Shown here in pieces: positions 18,723 through 27,482 of a stretch of DNA of 64,000 nucleotides (its first letter is position 1; each line of letters begins with the position of its first letter). The notes beneath the pieces are model-generated. The model had not been told where the DNA came from. It did not search any database and was given only the letters and a program-made list of their open reading frames with translations. The position numbers and the translations under genes were made by a program. The DNA is taken from assembly GCF_025210605.1 (NCBI RefSeq), contig NZ_JAOARI010000018.1:186001-250000 (forward strand). Direction: 5' to 3'. Source of the DNA: Halodesulfovibrio sp. (lineage in GTDB: Bacteria; Desulfobacterota; Desulfovibrionia; Desulfovibrionales; Desulfovibrionaceae).

Positions 18723-19481
18723 TTACCGCTCCAAAAGATTACGCAGCACCCGCTTCAGACGAATCCTGTCGAGGTTACTGGTTAGCCTGCCGTTTACGGC
18801 AACAGTAATATCGCCACGCTCTTCAGAAACAACTATGGCAATGGCATCGGTCTCTTCTGTAATGCCCAAAGCTGCTCTGTGGCGCGTGCCGTATTCCGGT
18901 CTATCTTGATCGCCGACAGCAAGGGGCAGTATACATCCCGCTGCTGCCACACGCCCACGACGCACAATAACCGCACCGTCATGCAACGGTGTTTTCACCT
19001 GAAAAATAGTTACCAGCAATTCCTTAGAAATGGCAGAATCAATCAGAACACCACGCTGGGCAACATCACCCAGCGGAACATGGTGCTCAAGCACAATAAG
19101 TGCTCCAACTTTGCGCTTAGCCATATTCACAGCCGCGCCGATCACTTCATCCAGAAATGAATCTTCCACTTCTGTTTTTTTATAGAAACTGCGTGCGCCC
19201 ATGTTAGAAAGTCCTCGCCTGATGTCATCTTGAAAGAGAATAACAACAACAAGGAAGAACGAACTCAGGAATTGCTGCAATATCCAGTGCAGAGTATAAA
19301 AGCCAAAGTATTCAGAGAACGCAAACACTGCTATAAGCAATAACAAGCCATAAATAGCCGATACCGCCCGAGTCCCTCTAATGACTATCATCACTTGATA
19401 GAACAAAAGAGTAACAAAAGCGATATCCAAAGCATCACGCCATGTTATGCTGATATATTCCAGTGCATCCAATGAAAACAC
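18723..19481 (-). CDS. cdaA: Diadenylate cyclase CdaA (c-di-AMP synthase)
   Basis: 252 residues: three N-terminal membrane helices (about 17-35, 38-55 and 62-83), then a DAC domain with the catalytic DGA (168-170) and GTRHRAA (198-204). It condenses two ATP into cyclic di-AMP, which controls potassium and osmolyte balance in bacteria that use it. The start is a GTG with GGAG upstream; no ATG gives a better N-terminus. The gene lies 15 bp after folP and 3 bp before cdaR, within a run from ftsH to galU. Confidence 0.93.
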   Translation of the reverse strand: MFSLDALEYISITWRDALDIAFVTLLFYQVMIVIRGTRAVSAIYGLLLLIAVFAFSEYFGFYTLHWILQQFLSSFFLVVVILFQDDIRRGLSNMGARSFYKKTEVEDSFLDEVIGAAVNMAKRKVGALIVLEHHVPLGDVAQRGVLIDSAISKELLVTIFQVKTPLHDGAVIVRRGRVAAAGCILPLAVGDQDRPEYGTRHRAALGITEETDAIAIVVSEERGDITVAVNGRLTSNLDRIRLKRVLRNLLER

Positions 19482-19496
19482 GCTTACTCCCGAACT

Positions 19497-20354
19497 CTAA
19501 CGACGCAAGGCTTCAGCAAGAAGAAGGGTTTCGTGCGTCTTAGCAACATCATGCACTCTGTGCACTTCCACTCCGCGATACCCCAGAATAGCAGTTGTTG
19601 CCTGCGTACAATTTTCCCGCTCGCCCACAGGTGCGCCACAAATTTTTTCAAACATAGATTTGTTGGAAATACCCGCCATAACCGGCATGCCCAGAGCTTG
19701 AAAACGATCTATTTTTTGCAAGATCGTCAAATTATGCTCTACAGTTTTCCCGAACCCTATACCGGGGTCAATCATAATACGTGACTCAGGAAGTCCGGCG
19801 TCTGTCAGCTCTTTAAGTTTCCGATCAAAAAACGCTAAAATGTCATCAACGACATCATCATACACAGGGGCTACCTGCATTTTATCAGGTTTTCCCTGAC
19901 TGTGCATGAGAACATACCCAGGCTTATACTGTGCTACCACATCTTTAAGCTCCGGCTCAAATTCAAATGCAGAGATATCGTTGATAATGTGTGCGCCAGC
20001 ATCAAGAACGGCTGCTGCTGTTCCCGCCTTATATGTGTCTACAGATACAGCCCACGGCAAAGCCTCATCTGAGCAATCACCAACAACACCTTCAACAATT
20101 GGCAGTACACGCGCTATTTCTTCTTCAAGAGATACCGGATCGGCAAACGGGCGGGATGATTCCCCCCCAATGTCCAATACATGTGCTCCGGCTGCCGCTT
20201 GTGAACGTGCGTGGGCAATAGCCGCCGCAACTGAATTATATTCACCGCCGTCATGAAAAGAGTCCGGTGTCACATTTACAATACCGAAGATACAAAAAGG
20301 GGCAGGGCCTATGGACCTGCCCCCTCGTACTTCCCAATAAAACGGGGTGCTCAT
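19497..20354 (-). CDS. folP: Dihydropteroate synthase FolP
   Basis: 285 residues of a TIM-barrel pterin-binding enzyme. Motifs are GIVNVTPDSFHDGGEY near residue 25, HVLDIGGESSRPF, SVDTYKAGTAAAVLDAGAHIINDI and MIDPGIGFGKTVEHN, and it ends with a conserved HRVHDVAKTHETL. It joins p-aminobenzoate to dihydropterin pyrophosphate in folate synthesis and is the sulfonamide target. Its ATG overlaps the ftsH stop (TAATG), implying translational coupling. Confidence 0.95.
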   Translation of the reverse strand: MSTPFYWEVRGGRSIGPAPFCIFGIVNVTPDSFHDGGEYNSVAAAIAHARSQAAAGAHVLDIGGESSRPFADPVSLEEEIARVLPIVEGVVGDCSDEALPWAVSVDTYKAGTAAAVLDAGAHIINDISAFEFEPELKDVVAQYKPGYVLMHSQGKPDKMQVAPVYDDVVDDILAFFDRKLKELTDAGLPESRIMIDPGIGFGKTVEHNLTILQKIDRFQALGMPVMAGISNKSMFEKICGAPVGERENCTQATTAILGYRGVEVHRVHDVAKTHETLLLAEALRR

Positions 20355-22387
20355 TACTGCTTCTTCTCTTCAGAAGGTTGTGTCGCAGGTTCCGATGTTT
20401 TTTCCGGTTCCGCGGCTGGTGCAGTTGGTTGCTGCGCCTGCTCCTCAGTTCCCAGAATAAAATCACCGGAATCTTCATCAGCGGCTTCTGGCTGCTGATC
20501 TCTGTAAGCAGCTGCTGCCTTAGCAAACGCATCAGGAGCTTCTGCTGGAGTTGCGTTTTGCGCAGCATTCTTGCCGTTTGAGTCCTCCTGTGGAGGAAGA
20601 TCTTTACCTTCAATCAGCAGATCAATATCAGCGCCGCTGATTGTTTCACGATCAAGCAAGGAATCAGCAATTCTATGCAGTACGTCGATATTATCCTCAA
20701 GAAGCTGACGCGCGGTAGAACGTGCTGTATCAACAATACGCTTTACCTCTGCATCTACAAGGCGTGCAGTTTCATCACTGAAGTTACGGGACTGCGCCCA
20801 CTCACGACCAATGAATACTTCTTCGCCCTGCTCACCGATGTTAAGAGGACCGATAGCTTCTGACATACCCCATTCGCACACCATTTTACGCGCCATTTTA
20901 GTAGCACGCTCAATGTCGTTTCCTGCGCCTGTTGTAATGTCATCAAAGATAATTTCTTCAGCCACGCGACCACCAAGAAGAACCACAAGGTTTGTTTCGA
21001 GGAAGGTTCGTGAGTAGCCGTAGCGGTCTTCACCCGGAAGCTGCATGGTAACACCAAGAGCACGACCGCGTGGAATAATAGAAACTTTATGAACAGGGTC
21101 TGCTTTAGGAAGAAGCTTTGCACACAGGGCGTGACCACCTTCATGGTACGCTGTGATCTTTTTCTCTTCTTCACTCATGACCATGCTACGACGTTCTTTG
21201 CCCATGATGAGCTTGTCTTTAGCCTGTTCGAAATCAAACATGTTGATCTGGTCTTTGTTTTCCTTAGCTGCCTGAAGAGCTGCCTCGTTAACGAGGTTTT
21301 CCAAGTCAGCACCGGAGAAACCAGGAGTGCCTTTTGCGATGGTTTCCATGTTCACATCCGCAGCCAGCGGAGAACGACGTGCATGTACTTCCAAAATGCG
21401 CTTACGACCTTTTACGTCTGGCACAGGTACGGTAACCTGACGGTCAAAACGTCCCGGACGAAGCAACGCAGGGTCAAGAACATCTGGACGGTTTGTTGCA
21501 GCAATAAGAATAACGCCTTCGTTAGACTCAAAGCCATCCATTTCAACAAGCAACTGGTTAAGAGTCTGCTCGCGTTCATCATGTCCGCCACCAAGTCCAG
21601 CACCACGCTGACGACCAACAGCATCAATTTCATCAATAAAAATCAGGCATGGCGCATTCTTTTTACCCTGCACGAACAAGTCACGCACACGGGAAGCACC
21701 AACACCGACAAACATTTCTACGAAGTCAGAACCGGAAATGGAGAAGAACGGAACGCCAGCCTCACCGGCAACGGCACGCGCAAGCAATGTTTTACCGGTA
21801 CCCGGAGGGCCCACAAGCAAAACACCTTTTGGGATACGTCCACCAAGGCGAGTAAAGCGCTTAGGGTTTGAAAGAAAATCAACAACTTCGCTGAGTTCCT
21901 CTTTTGCTTCATCAACACCGGCAACATCAGCAAAAGTAACCTTTGTCTGCTCCTGCGAGATAAGTCGCGCGCGGGAACGACCAAAGGACATAGCCTTACC
22001 GCCGCCTCCCTGCATTTGGCGCATGAAGAAAATCCACACACCGATCAGAAGCAGCATAGGGAACCATGATACAAGCAGAGTCATGTACCACGGAGAATCT
22101 TCTTTAGGTTCTGCATTAACAACAATACCCTTGCCCACAAGGCGATCCACCAGCTTAGGATCATCCGGCGCGTAGGTATTTACAACAGTACCGCCATGTT
22201 CTTTAGCAAGCAGTTTTTGTCCCTGTATGGAGACTTCCGCTATTTCGCCTTTATCCACCAGCTCCAAAAACTTTGTATAGCTGACTTTTGTCTGCGAGTT
22301 TTGTGGCTGGCTGAACATGTTAAACAATACAACCATGAGTAGGGAGATGACAGCCCAGAGAATCAAGTTCCGGGAAAACTGGTTCAA
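20354..22387 (-). CDS. ftsH: Membrane AAA+ protease FtsH
   Basis: 677 residues. Two membrane helices (about 7-24 and 104-122) flank a periplasmic loop. The AAA+ domain has [32 protein letters not shown] and RPGRFDR, and the metalloprotease domain has HEGGH. The tail after residue 600 is rich in Ala, Glu, Gln and Pro. It degrades membrane proteins and short-lived regulators. The start is a TTG with GGAGGG 9 nt upstream, giving the usual N-terminus [12 protein letters not shown]; no ATG serves. It leads the minus-strand run down to galU or priA. Confidence 0.95.
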   Translation of the reverse strand: MNQFSRNLILWAVISLLMVVLFNMFSQPQNSQTKVSYTKFLELVDKGEIAEVSIQGQKLLAKEHGGTVVNTYAPDDPKLVDRLVGKGIVVNAEPKEDSPWYMTLLVSWFPMLLLIGVWIFFMRQMQGGGGKAMSFGRSRARLISQEQTKVTFADVAGVDEAKEELSEVVDFLSNPKRFTRLGGRIPKGVLLVGPPGTGKTLLARAVAGEAGVPFFSISGSDFVEMFVGVGASRVRDLFVQGKKNAPCLIFIDEIDAVGRQRGAGLGGGHDEREQTLNQLLVEMDGFESNEGVILIAATNRPDVLDPALLRPGRFDRQVTVPVPDVKGRKRILEVHARRSPLAADVNMETIAKGTPGFSGADLENLVNEAALQAAKENKDQINMFDFEQAKDKLIMGKERRSMVMSEEEKKITAYHEGGHALCAKLLPKADPVHKVSIIPRGRALGVTMQLPGEDRYGYSRTFLETNLVVLLGGRVAEEIIFDDITTGAGNDIERATKMARKMVCEWGMSEAIGPLNIGEQGEEVFIGREWAQSRNFSDETARLVDAEVKRIVDTARSTARQLLEDNIDVLHRIADSLLDRETISGADIDLLIEGKDLPPQEDSNGKNAAQNATPAEAPDAFAKAAAAYRDQQPEAADEDSGDFILGTEEQAQQPTAPAAEPEKTSEPATQPSEEKKQ

Positions 22388-22603
22388 GGTATTTTACCCT
22401 CCGAAGTTAGAATCGGATTTAATTTACTTTCTCAAATGTATTTTCGTACTCGAACTTTTATTTCTAATAACTCGAACGCGATTTGACAATGGTTGAAACA
22501 CTCTTTTTCTAAATTACATTGAACTTTATGCCAAGAGCATCTTACTCTTGCACCTAATACGCTTTCCTGCTAGAACGCGCTCAGTTAAAGAAATTTCATA
22601 AAA

Positions 22604-22697
22604 GGAAGCGTTTCGTCACCGGTGTGGCGTCCGGTCTTCAAAACCGGTGTAGGGCAGTGATGTCCTAGGTAGGTTCGACTCCTATACGCTTCCGCCA
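22604..22697 (+). tRNA. selC: tRNA-Sec (UCA anticodon)
   Basis: A 94-nt selenocysteine tRNA with encoded CCA. The acceptor stem is 8 bp (22604-22611 with 22686-22693), followed by discriminator G and CCA at 22695-22697. It has a 6-bp D stem, a 5-bp anticodon stem around the loop CTTCAAA (anticodon TCA), a long variable arm and a short T arm. The long acceptor stem, long D stem and UCA anticodon identify bacterial tRNA-Sec. It implies that the genome decodes UGA as selenocysteine, although no selenoprotein was recognised in this window. Confidence 0.95.
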
Positions 22698-22707
22698 CGC
22701 ATATTCT

Positions 22708-22730
22708 ACCCTGCTCAGCAGGGTTTTCTT
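22708..22730 (+). terminator. Terminator after tRNA-Sec
   Basis: A 6-bp G+C-rich hairpin (CCCTGC/GCAGGG, 3-nt loop) followed by TTTTCTT, 11 bp past the tRNA CCA end. Confidence 0.75.
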
Positions 22731-23204
22731 GTTTATATGCTAGAGCTTCTACTTTCCTCATCGGTTTTATACAATGTTCCCTTAAAAACCGACGACGCTT
22801 GCTAAGGTGTATTTCTACACTAACTGCGCACAACTTCCATCACATACTCTTTTACGATTTTCAAATTACGCTTAGGTTACAATCTATCACGGTAGCCCGC
22901 CGACAAACAATTAGAGGCATGCAAACCGAACTCTTAAGCACTTTTTGTTGAATCAAGGCTACGTATCGTAAAAAACCATACAACTAAATTAGCATGTTCA
23001 GAAAACAAAAAAAAGCTCTCAACAGACTTTAAGCAAAGACTAAAGAGAGTTCTCACCATACTCATAGTACAGCAGCGCAGTACTATTTTTCACACATCCT
23101 CAAATACCTCGACACAGAAGTATCTTTCCACCCTGCCCTTTCACCTCCAAATCCAGCGGCATAATAATTTATCGTTCAACCCTATCACGCTTGAAGCTCA
23201 ACAC

Positions 23205-23237
23205 AAAAAACGCTGGCACATCACTATGCCAGCGTTT
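23205..23237 (-). terminator. Terminator of the lipoprotein operon
   Basis: An 11-bp inverted repeat (23208-23218 and 23227-23237), flanked on the left by A6 that becomes a U-tract on the minus strand, 15 bp after the last lipoprotein gene. Confidence 0.88.
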
Positions 23238-23251
23238 GCAGTTTGTATATC

Positions 23252-23929
23252 TTAAGGAAATTGTCCTGTTGGTCCCCACATATCTTGATCCACAAGTACT
23301 TCGTCTTGGTCTTGCAAATAGATTTGTGAATACGGCCCTGCTGGCAATGTCGAAAGCGTAATATCGTTTACACGCCTTGCCACATCAACATACTCAGCCA
23401 TTGCCGAGTTCACAGCTGAAGCAATAAGCTGTACGATCAAGTCCTCAGAACCGCCACTAAGGTCAACGGTAACTTCTCCATCATGCTTCCATAAAACATT
23501 GTTTGTAAGAGTAGAGCGAAGTTCACAATCAATTCCAACAGTCATGCTGGAGCTAAGCACCATGTATGACATGTCCCATGCTGTTATCTTGGTAAACAGT
23601 ACGCTATCAGCCCCAAGATTGGTTCTGATGCCTTGCAAATCTGCATTGTACAACAACTCAGAGTCGTACAGTCCTTCAATTTGCATTAACTCCATTACAA
23701 CAGGAGCAGGATAGACGTAATACCCCTTATGCGACAAAGGCTCTGAAACTGTTGTAATATAACATTCTTTTGCGTCTGCCGCTGTCGTAAGGTTAATTGG
23801 CGGTAATACTAGGATTGAGCGAGGTTGTTCAGTATACATGCCGGGAAAAAGATCTGCTTTTGTTGCAGGCTTTACACAGCCGACAGCCAAAAGACAGCAG
23901 GCGATCATAGCTAAACGAAGAAACTTCAT
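23252..23929 (-). CDS. GNA1162/DUF799-like lipoprotein
   Basis: 225 residues with a lipoprotein signal (lipobox LAVGC, Cys18). The mature protein begins with a segment of the GNA1162 (DUF799) type: RSILVLPPINLTTAADAKE followed by TVSEPLSHKGYYVYP and LGADSVLFTKITAWD. The fold is related to the CsgG/TolB-N nucleotide-binding-like domain. The role is not established; Neisseria GNA1162 is a surface-antigen candidate encoded beside CsgG-like and DUF4810 genes, the same combination as here. It is last in a four-gene lipoprotein operon and is followed by a strong terminator. Confidence 0.8.
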   Translation of the reverse strand: MKFLRLAMIACCLLAVGCVKPATKADLFPGMYTEQPRSILVLPPINLTTAADAKECYITTVSEPLSHKGYYVYPAPVVMELMQIEGLYDSELLYNADLQGIRTNLGADSVLFTKITAWDMSYMVLSSSMTVGIDCELRSTLTNNVLWKHDGEVTVDLSGGSEDLIVQLIASAVNSAMAEYVDVARRVNDITLSTLPAGPYSQIYLQDQDEVLVDQDMWGPTGQFP

Positions 23930-23937
23930 ACTGCCAC

Positions 23938-24360
23938 CTACTTCTCAACAGGCTTGTCAGCAGCCTGATTTTTTTCTGCAACAATATCCTTTGCTACGCT
24001 ATCTTCAACAACATCTGGAGTCGCCATGCGCATAAGCACTGCAACAAATTGTTCAGATTCCGGATACGCAGCAACTTCCCTTTCGTAATTTGCGACAGCC
24101 TGCTTTGCATATCCCTCTTTTGCAAGCATGTATCCATACTCTGCAAATATACCAGGAGGAACAGGCTTATTATTCTCTTCAGCATTATCGATGATGTTTA
24201 CCAACTCTTCCTGATGTTCTTTAATCGTTTCTGGAGACGGCTCTTTAACCATCGCATAATACGTTTGCGAATAATTGCACCATTCTATCCGCTGCTGCGA
24301 TACACACCCACTCATGAGAACAACAAAGAGGAGGCAGCTACAAACTAGAAATTTTCTCAT
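23938..24360 (-). CDS. DUF4810-like lipoprotein
   Basis: 140 residues with lipobox VLMSGC (Cys19). The mature part starts with QQRIEWCNYSQTYYAMVKEP, a Trp/Tyr-rich opening seen in DUF4810 proteins, then a helical region resembling a TPR-like pair (IFAEYGYMLAKEGYAKQAVANYEREVAAYP). Its start overlaps the stop of the previous gene by 4 nt. It probably works with the CsgG-like and GNA1162-like products at the outer membrane; the biochemical role is unknown. Confidence 0.75.
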   Translation of the reverse strand: MRKFLVCSCLLFVVLMSGCVSQQRIEWCNYSQTYYAMVKEPSPETIKEHQEELVNIIDNAEENNKPVPPGIFAEYGYMLAKEGYAKQAVANYEREVAAYPESEQFVAVLMRMATPDVVEDSVAKDIVAEKNQAADKPVEK

Positions 24361-24674
24361 GGTACTCGAATTTCCTTAGTTTGCTGATTACCTATCAAAA
24401 CAGTACGTTTCACAACAATTTTGTTGTTACGCATCACAAGAATGGCATGCTTACCCGGAGCAACTTCATACCATTTATCATCTTTTTTACTCGTAGAAAG
24501 CGCTACCGAGGCTCCGTTATCGAGAACAAACACTGCACCTTTGGTGTTCCCTACAAAAGAAAGCCATGCAACCTGCTCTGGAGAAGTAACCCCAGTTTGT
24601 CTGCCACATCCAAAAGACAACGCCATGATGCCGCAAATAAAAATGAGTACGATAATCTTCTGTAAACGACGCAT
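24357..24674 (-). CDS. Small lipoprotein of unknown function
   Basis: 105 residues with lipobox ALSFGC (Cys23) and about 80 mature residues rich in beta structure, containing WYEVAPGKHAILVMRNNKIVVKR, which resembles a small PEGA-like or Ig-like fold. No family was recognised with confidence. It overlaps the CsgG-like gene by 1 nt (TAATG) and the DUF4810-like gene by 4 nt, so the set is translationally coupled. Confidence 0.7.
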   Translation of the reverse strand: MRRLQKIIVLIFICGIMALSFGCGRQTGVTSPEQVAWLSFVGNTKGAVFVLDNGASVALSTSKKDDKWYEVAPGKHAILVMRNNKIVVKRTVLIGNQQTKEIRVP

Positions 24675-25648
24675 TACTGCTCCTCCACCTGCAAGGCTTC
24701 ATAGTTGTCAGCTGCAATGTATGAAGAAAGGTCACCACTCACGACGCTGCAAAATGAGACCTCATCTCGCTGAGATTTTCCGTAGGTTTCAAGAACCTTC
24801 AACTCTGCAATTTCTTTACCCGGCAGTGTAATAACACTGTTGGTCTGGCGGTTCTTAACTTTTTTTCCTTCCCTAAGAACAGTAAACCGGTCACCTTTTT
24901 TGACGCCCTGACTCTTACCGCCGCCAATAATGAACAATCCATCTTCATAGCCTAAGACATAGCTTCGCCATGGTTTGTCCATCAGGTTTTCAATAATATT
25001 TGACGCAACTGTTGTAATAGCTGCTTCAATAGCTTTATCATTCAATGTGGAATCATAACTACTGCGTCCACCAAGACCAAACATAGTACCTACTTCCATA
25101 AAAGCTTCACCGCTTCCAGATTCGGAGTAGATGACCTCGCCTGTGTACACATCAATAAGGCGAATGCTCACAGTTGCGAATGCAACTTGTTTTCTGCTTC
25201 TGCTGAATATACCAACTTCGCTTGTTTCTTTACGCCCGAACTCAGTAATAGAACCAACAATCAAGTAGTCCGCCATGTTCTTGAGTCGTCCCGCATCACC
25301 CAGTGAAAGCTCTGCTTGAATTTTATTCAAGTCTGCTCGCTCAAGAAGAATAAATTTTTCAGTCTGCACTAATTTTTCTGACAGAATATCAACAGCCTGC
25401 TTTCCAATTCTGTCATTGTTTTCACCAAGCAAAAAGCTGCGACCATACTTTGTTTCATTAGTAAAGCGACCAATTGCAACTTTTCTTTTAAGTCCACTAT
25501 ACTTTTCTGCTGCCTCTTGTTGAAGAGTAGGGCTGACAATTGCTCCTGAATCAGGTAGAGCAACTTTTTCAGGTTTGCTAATTGTTGCGCATCCGACACA
25601 TACAGTGCACAGAATCGCAACGAACATACGACAAATATTTTTTCTCAT
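24674..25648 (-). CDS. CsgG/HfaB-like outer-membrane lipoprotein
   Basis: About 324 residues with lipobox VCVGC (Cys20). The mature protein carries the CsgG pattern: KVAIGRFTNETKYGRSFL, then DILSEKLVQTEKFILLERADL, DYLIVGSITEFG, and VSIRLIDVYTGEVIYSESGSGEA. The C-terminus is longer than CsgG and includes GVKKGDRFTVLREG. CsgG forms a secretion pore for curli; related proteins such as HfaB belong to holdfast export. The frame is open to 25732, but the ATG at 25648 has AGGTGG at 7 nt and gives a normal signal peptide. It is first in the operon. Confidence 0.82.
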   Translation of the reverse strand: MRKNICRMFVAILCTVCVGCATISKPEKVALPDSGAIVSPTLQQEAAEKYSGLKRKVAIGRFTNETKYGRSFLLGENNDRIGKQAVDILSEKLVQTEKFILLERADLNKIQAELSLGDAGRLKNMADYLIVGSITEFGRKETSEVGIFSRSRKQVAFATVSIRLIDVYTGEVIYSESGSGEAFMEVGTMFGLGGRSSYDSTLNDKAIEAAITTVASNIIENLMDKPWRSYVLGYEDGLFIIGGGKSQGVKKGDRFTVLREGKKVKNRQTNSVITLPGKEIAELKVLETYGKSQRDEVSFCSVVSGDLSSYIAADNYEALQVEEQ

Positions 25649-25854
25649 ATTTAACCACCTTATTAAAGTGAACAACCATCCACCTTCCACAAAAGCAGAT
25701 AAAATACAAGTTTTTTGCCCGCCTCCATGCATTTCAATCTAACGAGACGCTTCGTTACTGCATTTCAGCAACACGCTTTTGCAGTCAAATATAAGTCGCC
25801 GCACCTTACTACTTGAAAGTCAAACTAATTAAAATACTCTGCTCATTTTAAATT

Positions 25855-25870
25855 GTCAATGATAGTTGAC
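25855..25870 (+). promoter_or_regulatory. Palindrome upstream of the metallophosphoesterase gene
   Basis: GTCAA, six bases, TTGAC: a perfect 5-6-5 dyad 75 bp upstream of the ATG. Its right half contains TTGAC and could be part of a -35 element. It could be an operator; the regulator is unknown. Confidence 0.3.
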
Positions 25871-25944
25871 TCAAATGTCTTTTTTTATGTACGTTCGCTG
25901 CCGAGTTTGCTGTACTCAATTATTCATAAAAAGAGAGAGACACT

Positions 25945-27006
25945 ATGAAAAACCAAAATCGCAGACAATTCCTCCAGACAGGTGCTTTTACACTGATGGG
26001 AATGTCCTTGATGGGTAGCAAAGCTTTTGCTGCTCCAGCTAATGCTAAGTTCGCCCCAGTACGCTTTGGGATCATCTCTGACCCTCACATGGACATCAAA
26101 GGCAAAAACGGCATGAAAATGAGTGCCGCCAGCGTGGATTGTGTTCGTCAGGCTGTAAATGGTCTCAATCAGGAAAAAGATCTGTCTTTTGTTATCATGA
26201 CAGGCGACCTCCTTCTTGATGGCGAAAAACAGAACGCTGAAGCTATTAAAGAAATTCTCGACACATTGACTGTGCCTTACGTGGTTATTGCTGGTAACCA
26301 TGACTTCGCACCAGTTAATACTGCAAAACATCGCGAAGGTTTTGATTACCTTTCAATCGATGAGTTCGTGAAATTCTTCGACGGCAAAGGCTACGATGGA
26401 TCCGGCAACCGCTACTGGGCAAAATCTATTGTTCCAGGACTGCGCATTCTTGGTCTTGATGCTAACCTCCCAGAAGAGAAGAAAAAATGGGGCGGCATCC
26501 TGCCTAAAGAACAAATCGACTGGCTTGATAAACAGCTCAGCGACCACAAAGACGAAATGCACATTGTATTCATGCATCACAATGTGATTCCTTGGTCTTC
26601 CGACGAACTCAAAGGCGGACCTAAACAGTGGTTCTGTGCTGACAATGCAGAAGAAGTACGCGCTGTTCTTGAAAAGCATGCAGACAATGCACCGCTCATG
26701 ATTACCGGACACCGTCACATCGGTATGCGTACTCGTGAAATTGGTGGCATTACCTACATGGTTGCACCATCTGCAAACACACACCCTATGCGTTACTCCG
26801 TGCTTACAGTTTCTCCAGAAGCAGTAACATGGAAAACTCCTATGGTAGGTGTTCCTGAATCTGTACATATTGAAGCACGCAACAACCTGCTTGCATCTAA
26901 ATGGTGGCGTGAAAGCCAGTACGCAGAGCGTACTGCTAGCAACGATGCCGAAGTTCTTGATTTCTACGAAAAGAACTCACAGCGCGTTGGCACAAAATTG
27001 TTGTAG
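25945..27006 (+). CDS. Tat-exported calcineurin-like metallophosphoesterase
   Basis: 353 residues with a twin-arginine signal (NRRQFLQTGAF, then a hydrophobic stretch ending near AFAAPA, about residue 30). All five metallophosphoesterase motifs are visible: DPHMD, GDLLLDGEKQ, GNHDF, MHHN and GHRH, giving a two-metal site. Such enzymes hydrolyse phosphomonoesters or diesters; the substrate here is unknown, and the Tat signal places it folded in the periplasm. It resembles the Icc/CpdA-type superfamily. It stands alone behind a strong terminator. Confidence 0.88.
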   Translation: MKNQNRRQFLQTGAFTLMGMSLMGSKAFAAPANAKFAPVRFGIISDPHMDIKGKNGMKMSAASVDCVRQAVNGLNQEKDLSFVIMTGDLLLDGEKQNAEAIKEILDTLTVPYVVIAGNHDFAPVNTAKHREGFDYLSIDEFVKFFDGKGYDGSGNRYWAKSIVPGLRILGLDANLPEEKKKWGGILPKEQIDWLDKQLSDHKDEMHIVFMHHNVIPWSSDELKGGPKQWFCADNAEEVRAVLEKHADNAPLMITGHRHIGMRTREIGGITYMVAPSANTHPMRYSVLTVSPEAVTWKTPMVGVPESVHIEARNNLLASKWWRESQYAERTASNDAEVLDFYEKNSQRVGTKLL

Positions 27007-27082
27007 TACCCGCCTGATATAAAAAAACCTTCGCAATCGTCTGCCCCACCATGTGGATAGACGAAAAGCACTAGGTAGTCAG

Positions 27083-27129
27083 CGACCAGTTTTTCCCAGC
27101 AACAAATGGGAAAAACTGGTCGTTTTTTT
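27083..27129 (+). terminator. Terminator of the metallophosphoesterase gene
   Basis: A perfect 16-bp inverted repeat (27083-27098 and 27107-27122) with an 8-nt loop and T7 tail. Confidence 0.93.
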
Positions 27130-27279
27130 AGCTACACACATCTACACAACACGCCACGGTCCTCTAAGTTCGTATCTAGAGTGTTTTTTACATTCGACTG
27201 AAAACCCGTCCTATCCATACATATTTATATGTCATATTTTTCATTTAATATTCTGATTTAATATATTTAATTAAATTTC

Positions 27280-27297
27280 TTGTGATTAAATTCACAT
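27280..27297 (+). promoter_or_regulatory. Crp/HcpR-like operator
   Basis: TGTGA (27281-27285), six bases, TCACA (27292-27296): a perfect match to the Crp consensus, also close to the TTGTGA-N6-TCACAA motif described for HcpR in Desulfovibrio. Its centre lies about 43 bp upstream of the start predicted from the TATAAG at 27320-27325, a typical class II activator position. The downstream operon is DUF169-TSUP. Confidence 0.65.
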
Positions 27298-27482
27298 AAT
27301 ATTGCTACAAAATGTCTTTTATAAGGCTCTAGCTTGTGAATTAATGTGACGTAATTCTTTATCGCAATTTTTATTGCTGCTCAGATGCCGCATTGCTACT
27401 TCACGCTCAGATAACAACAAGCTCAACCACCACCTTTGGTGGAATGACTGAATCTTCACAAGAAACAAACGGGAGAAGAATC

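Larger units (their letters stand above)
22698..23251. other. Intergenic region between tRNA-Sec and the lipoprotein operon
   Basis: About 550 bp without a supported gene. It holds the tRNA-Sec terminator at its left end, an A/T-rich partial dyad near 23010-23055 and the lipoprotein-operon terminator at 23205-23237. The one long frame on the minus strand crosses the tRNA and is not credible. Confidence 0.5.
27007..27482. other. Regulatory region upstream of the DUF169-TSUP operon
   Basis: 476 bp containing the metallophosphoesterase terminator on the left and then a very A+T-rich stretch. In that stretch lie a perfect Crp/HcpR-like operator (27281-27296), a -10-like TATAAG (27320-27325) and a leader of about 150 bp before the DUF169 gene. 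No coding frame is supported here. Confidence 0.6.

Noticed and set aside
22585..22833. 82-codon minus-strand frame
   Set aside because: It runs across the tRNA-Sec gene and its terminator.
25649..25732. N-terminal extension of the CsgG-like protein
   Set aside because: The ATG at 25648 has AGGTGG at 7 nt and gives a normal lipoprotein signal; the extension would bury it.
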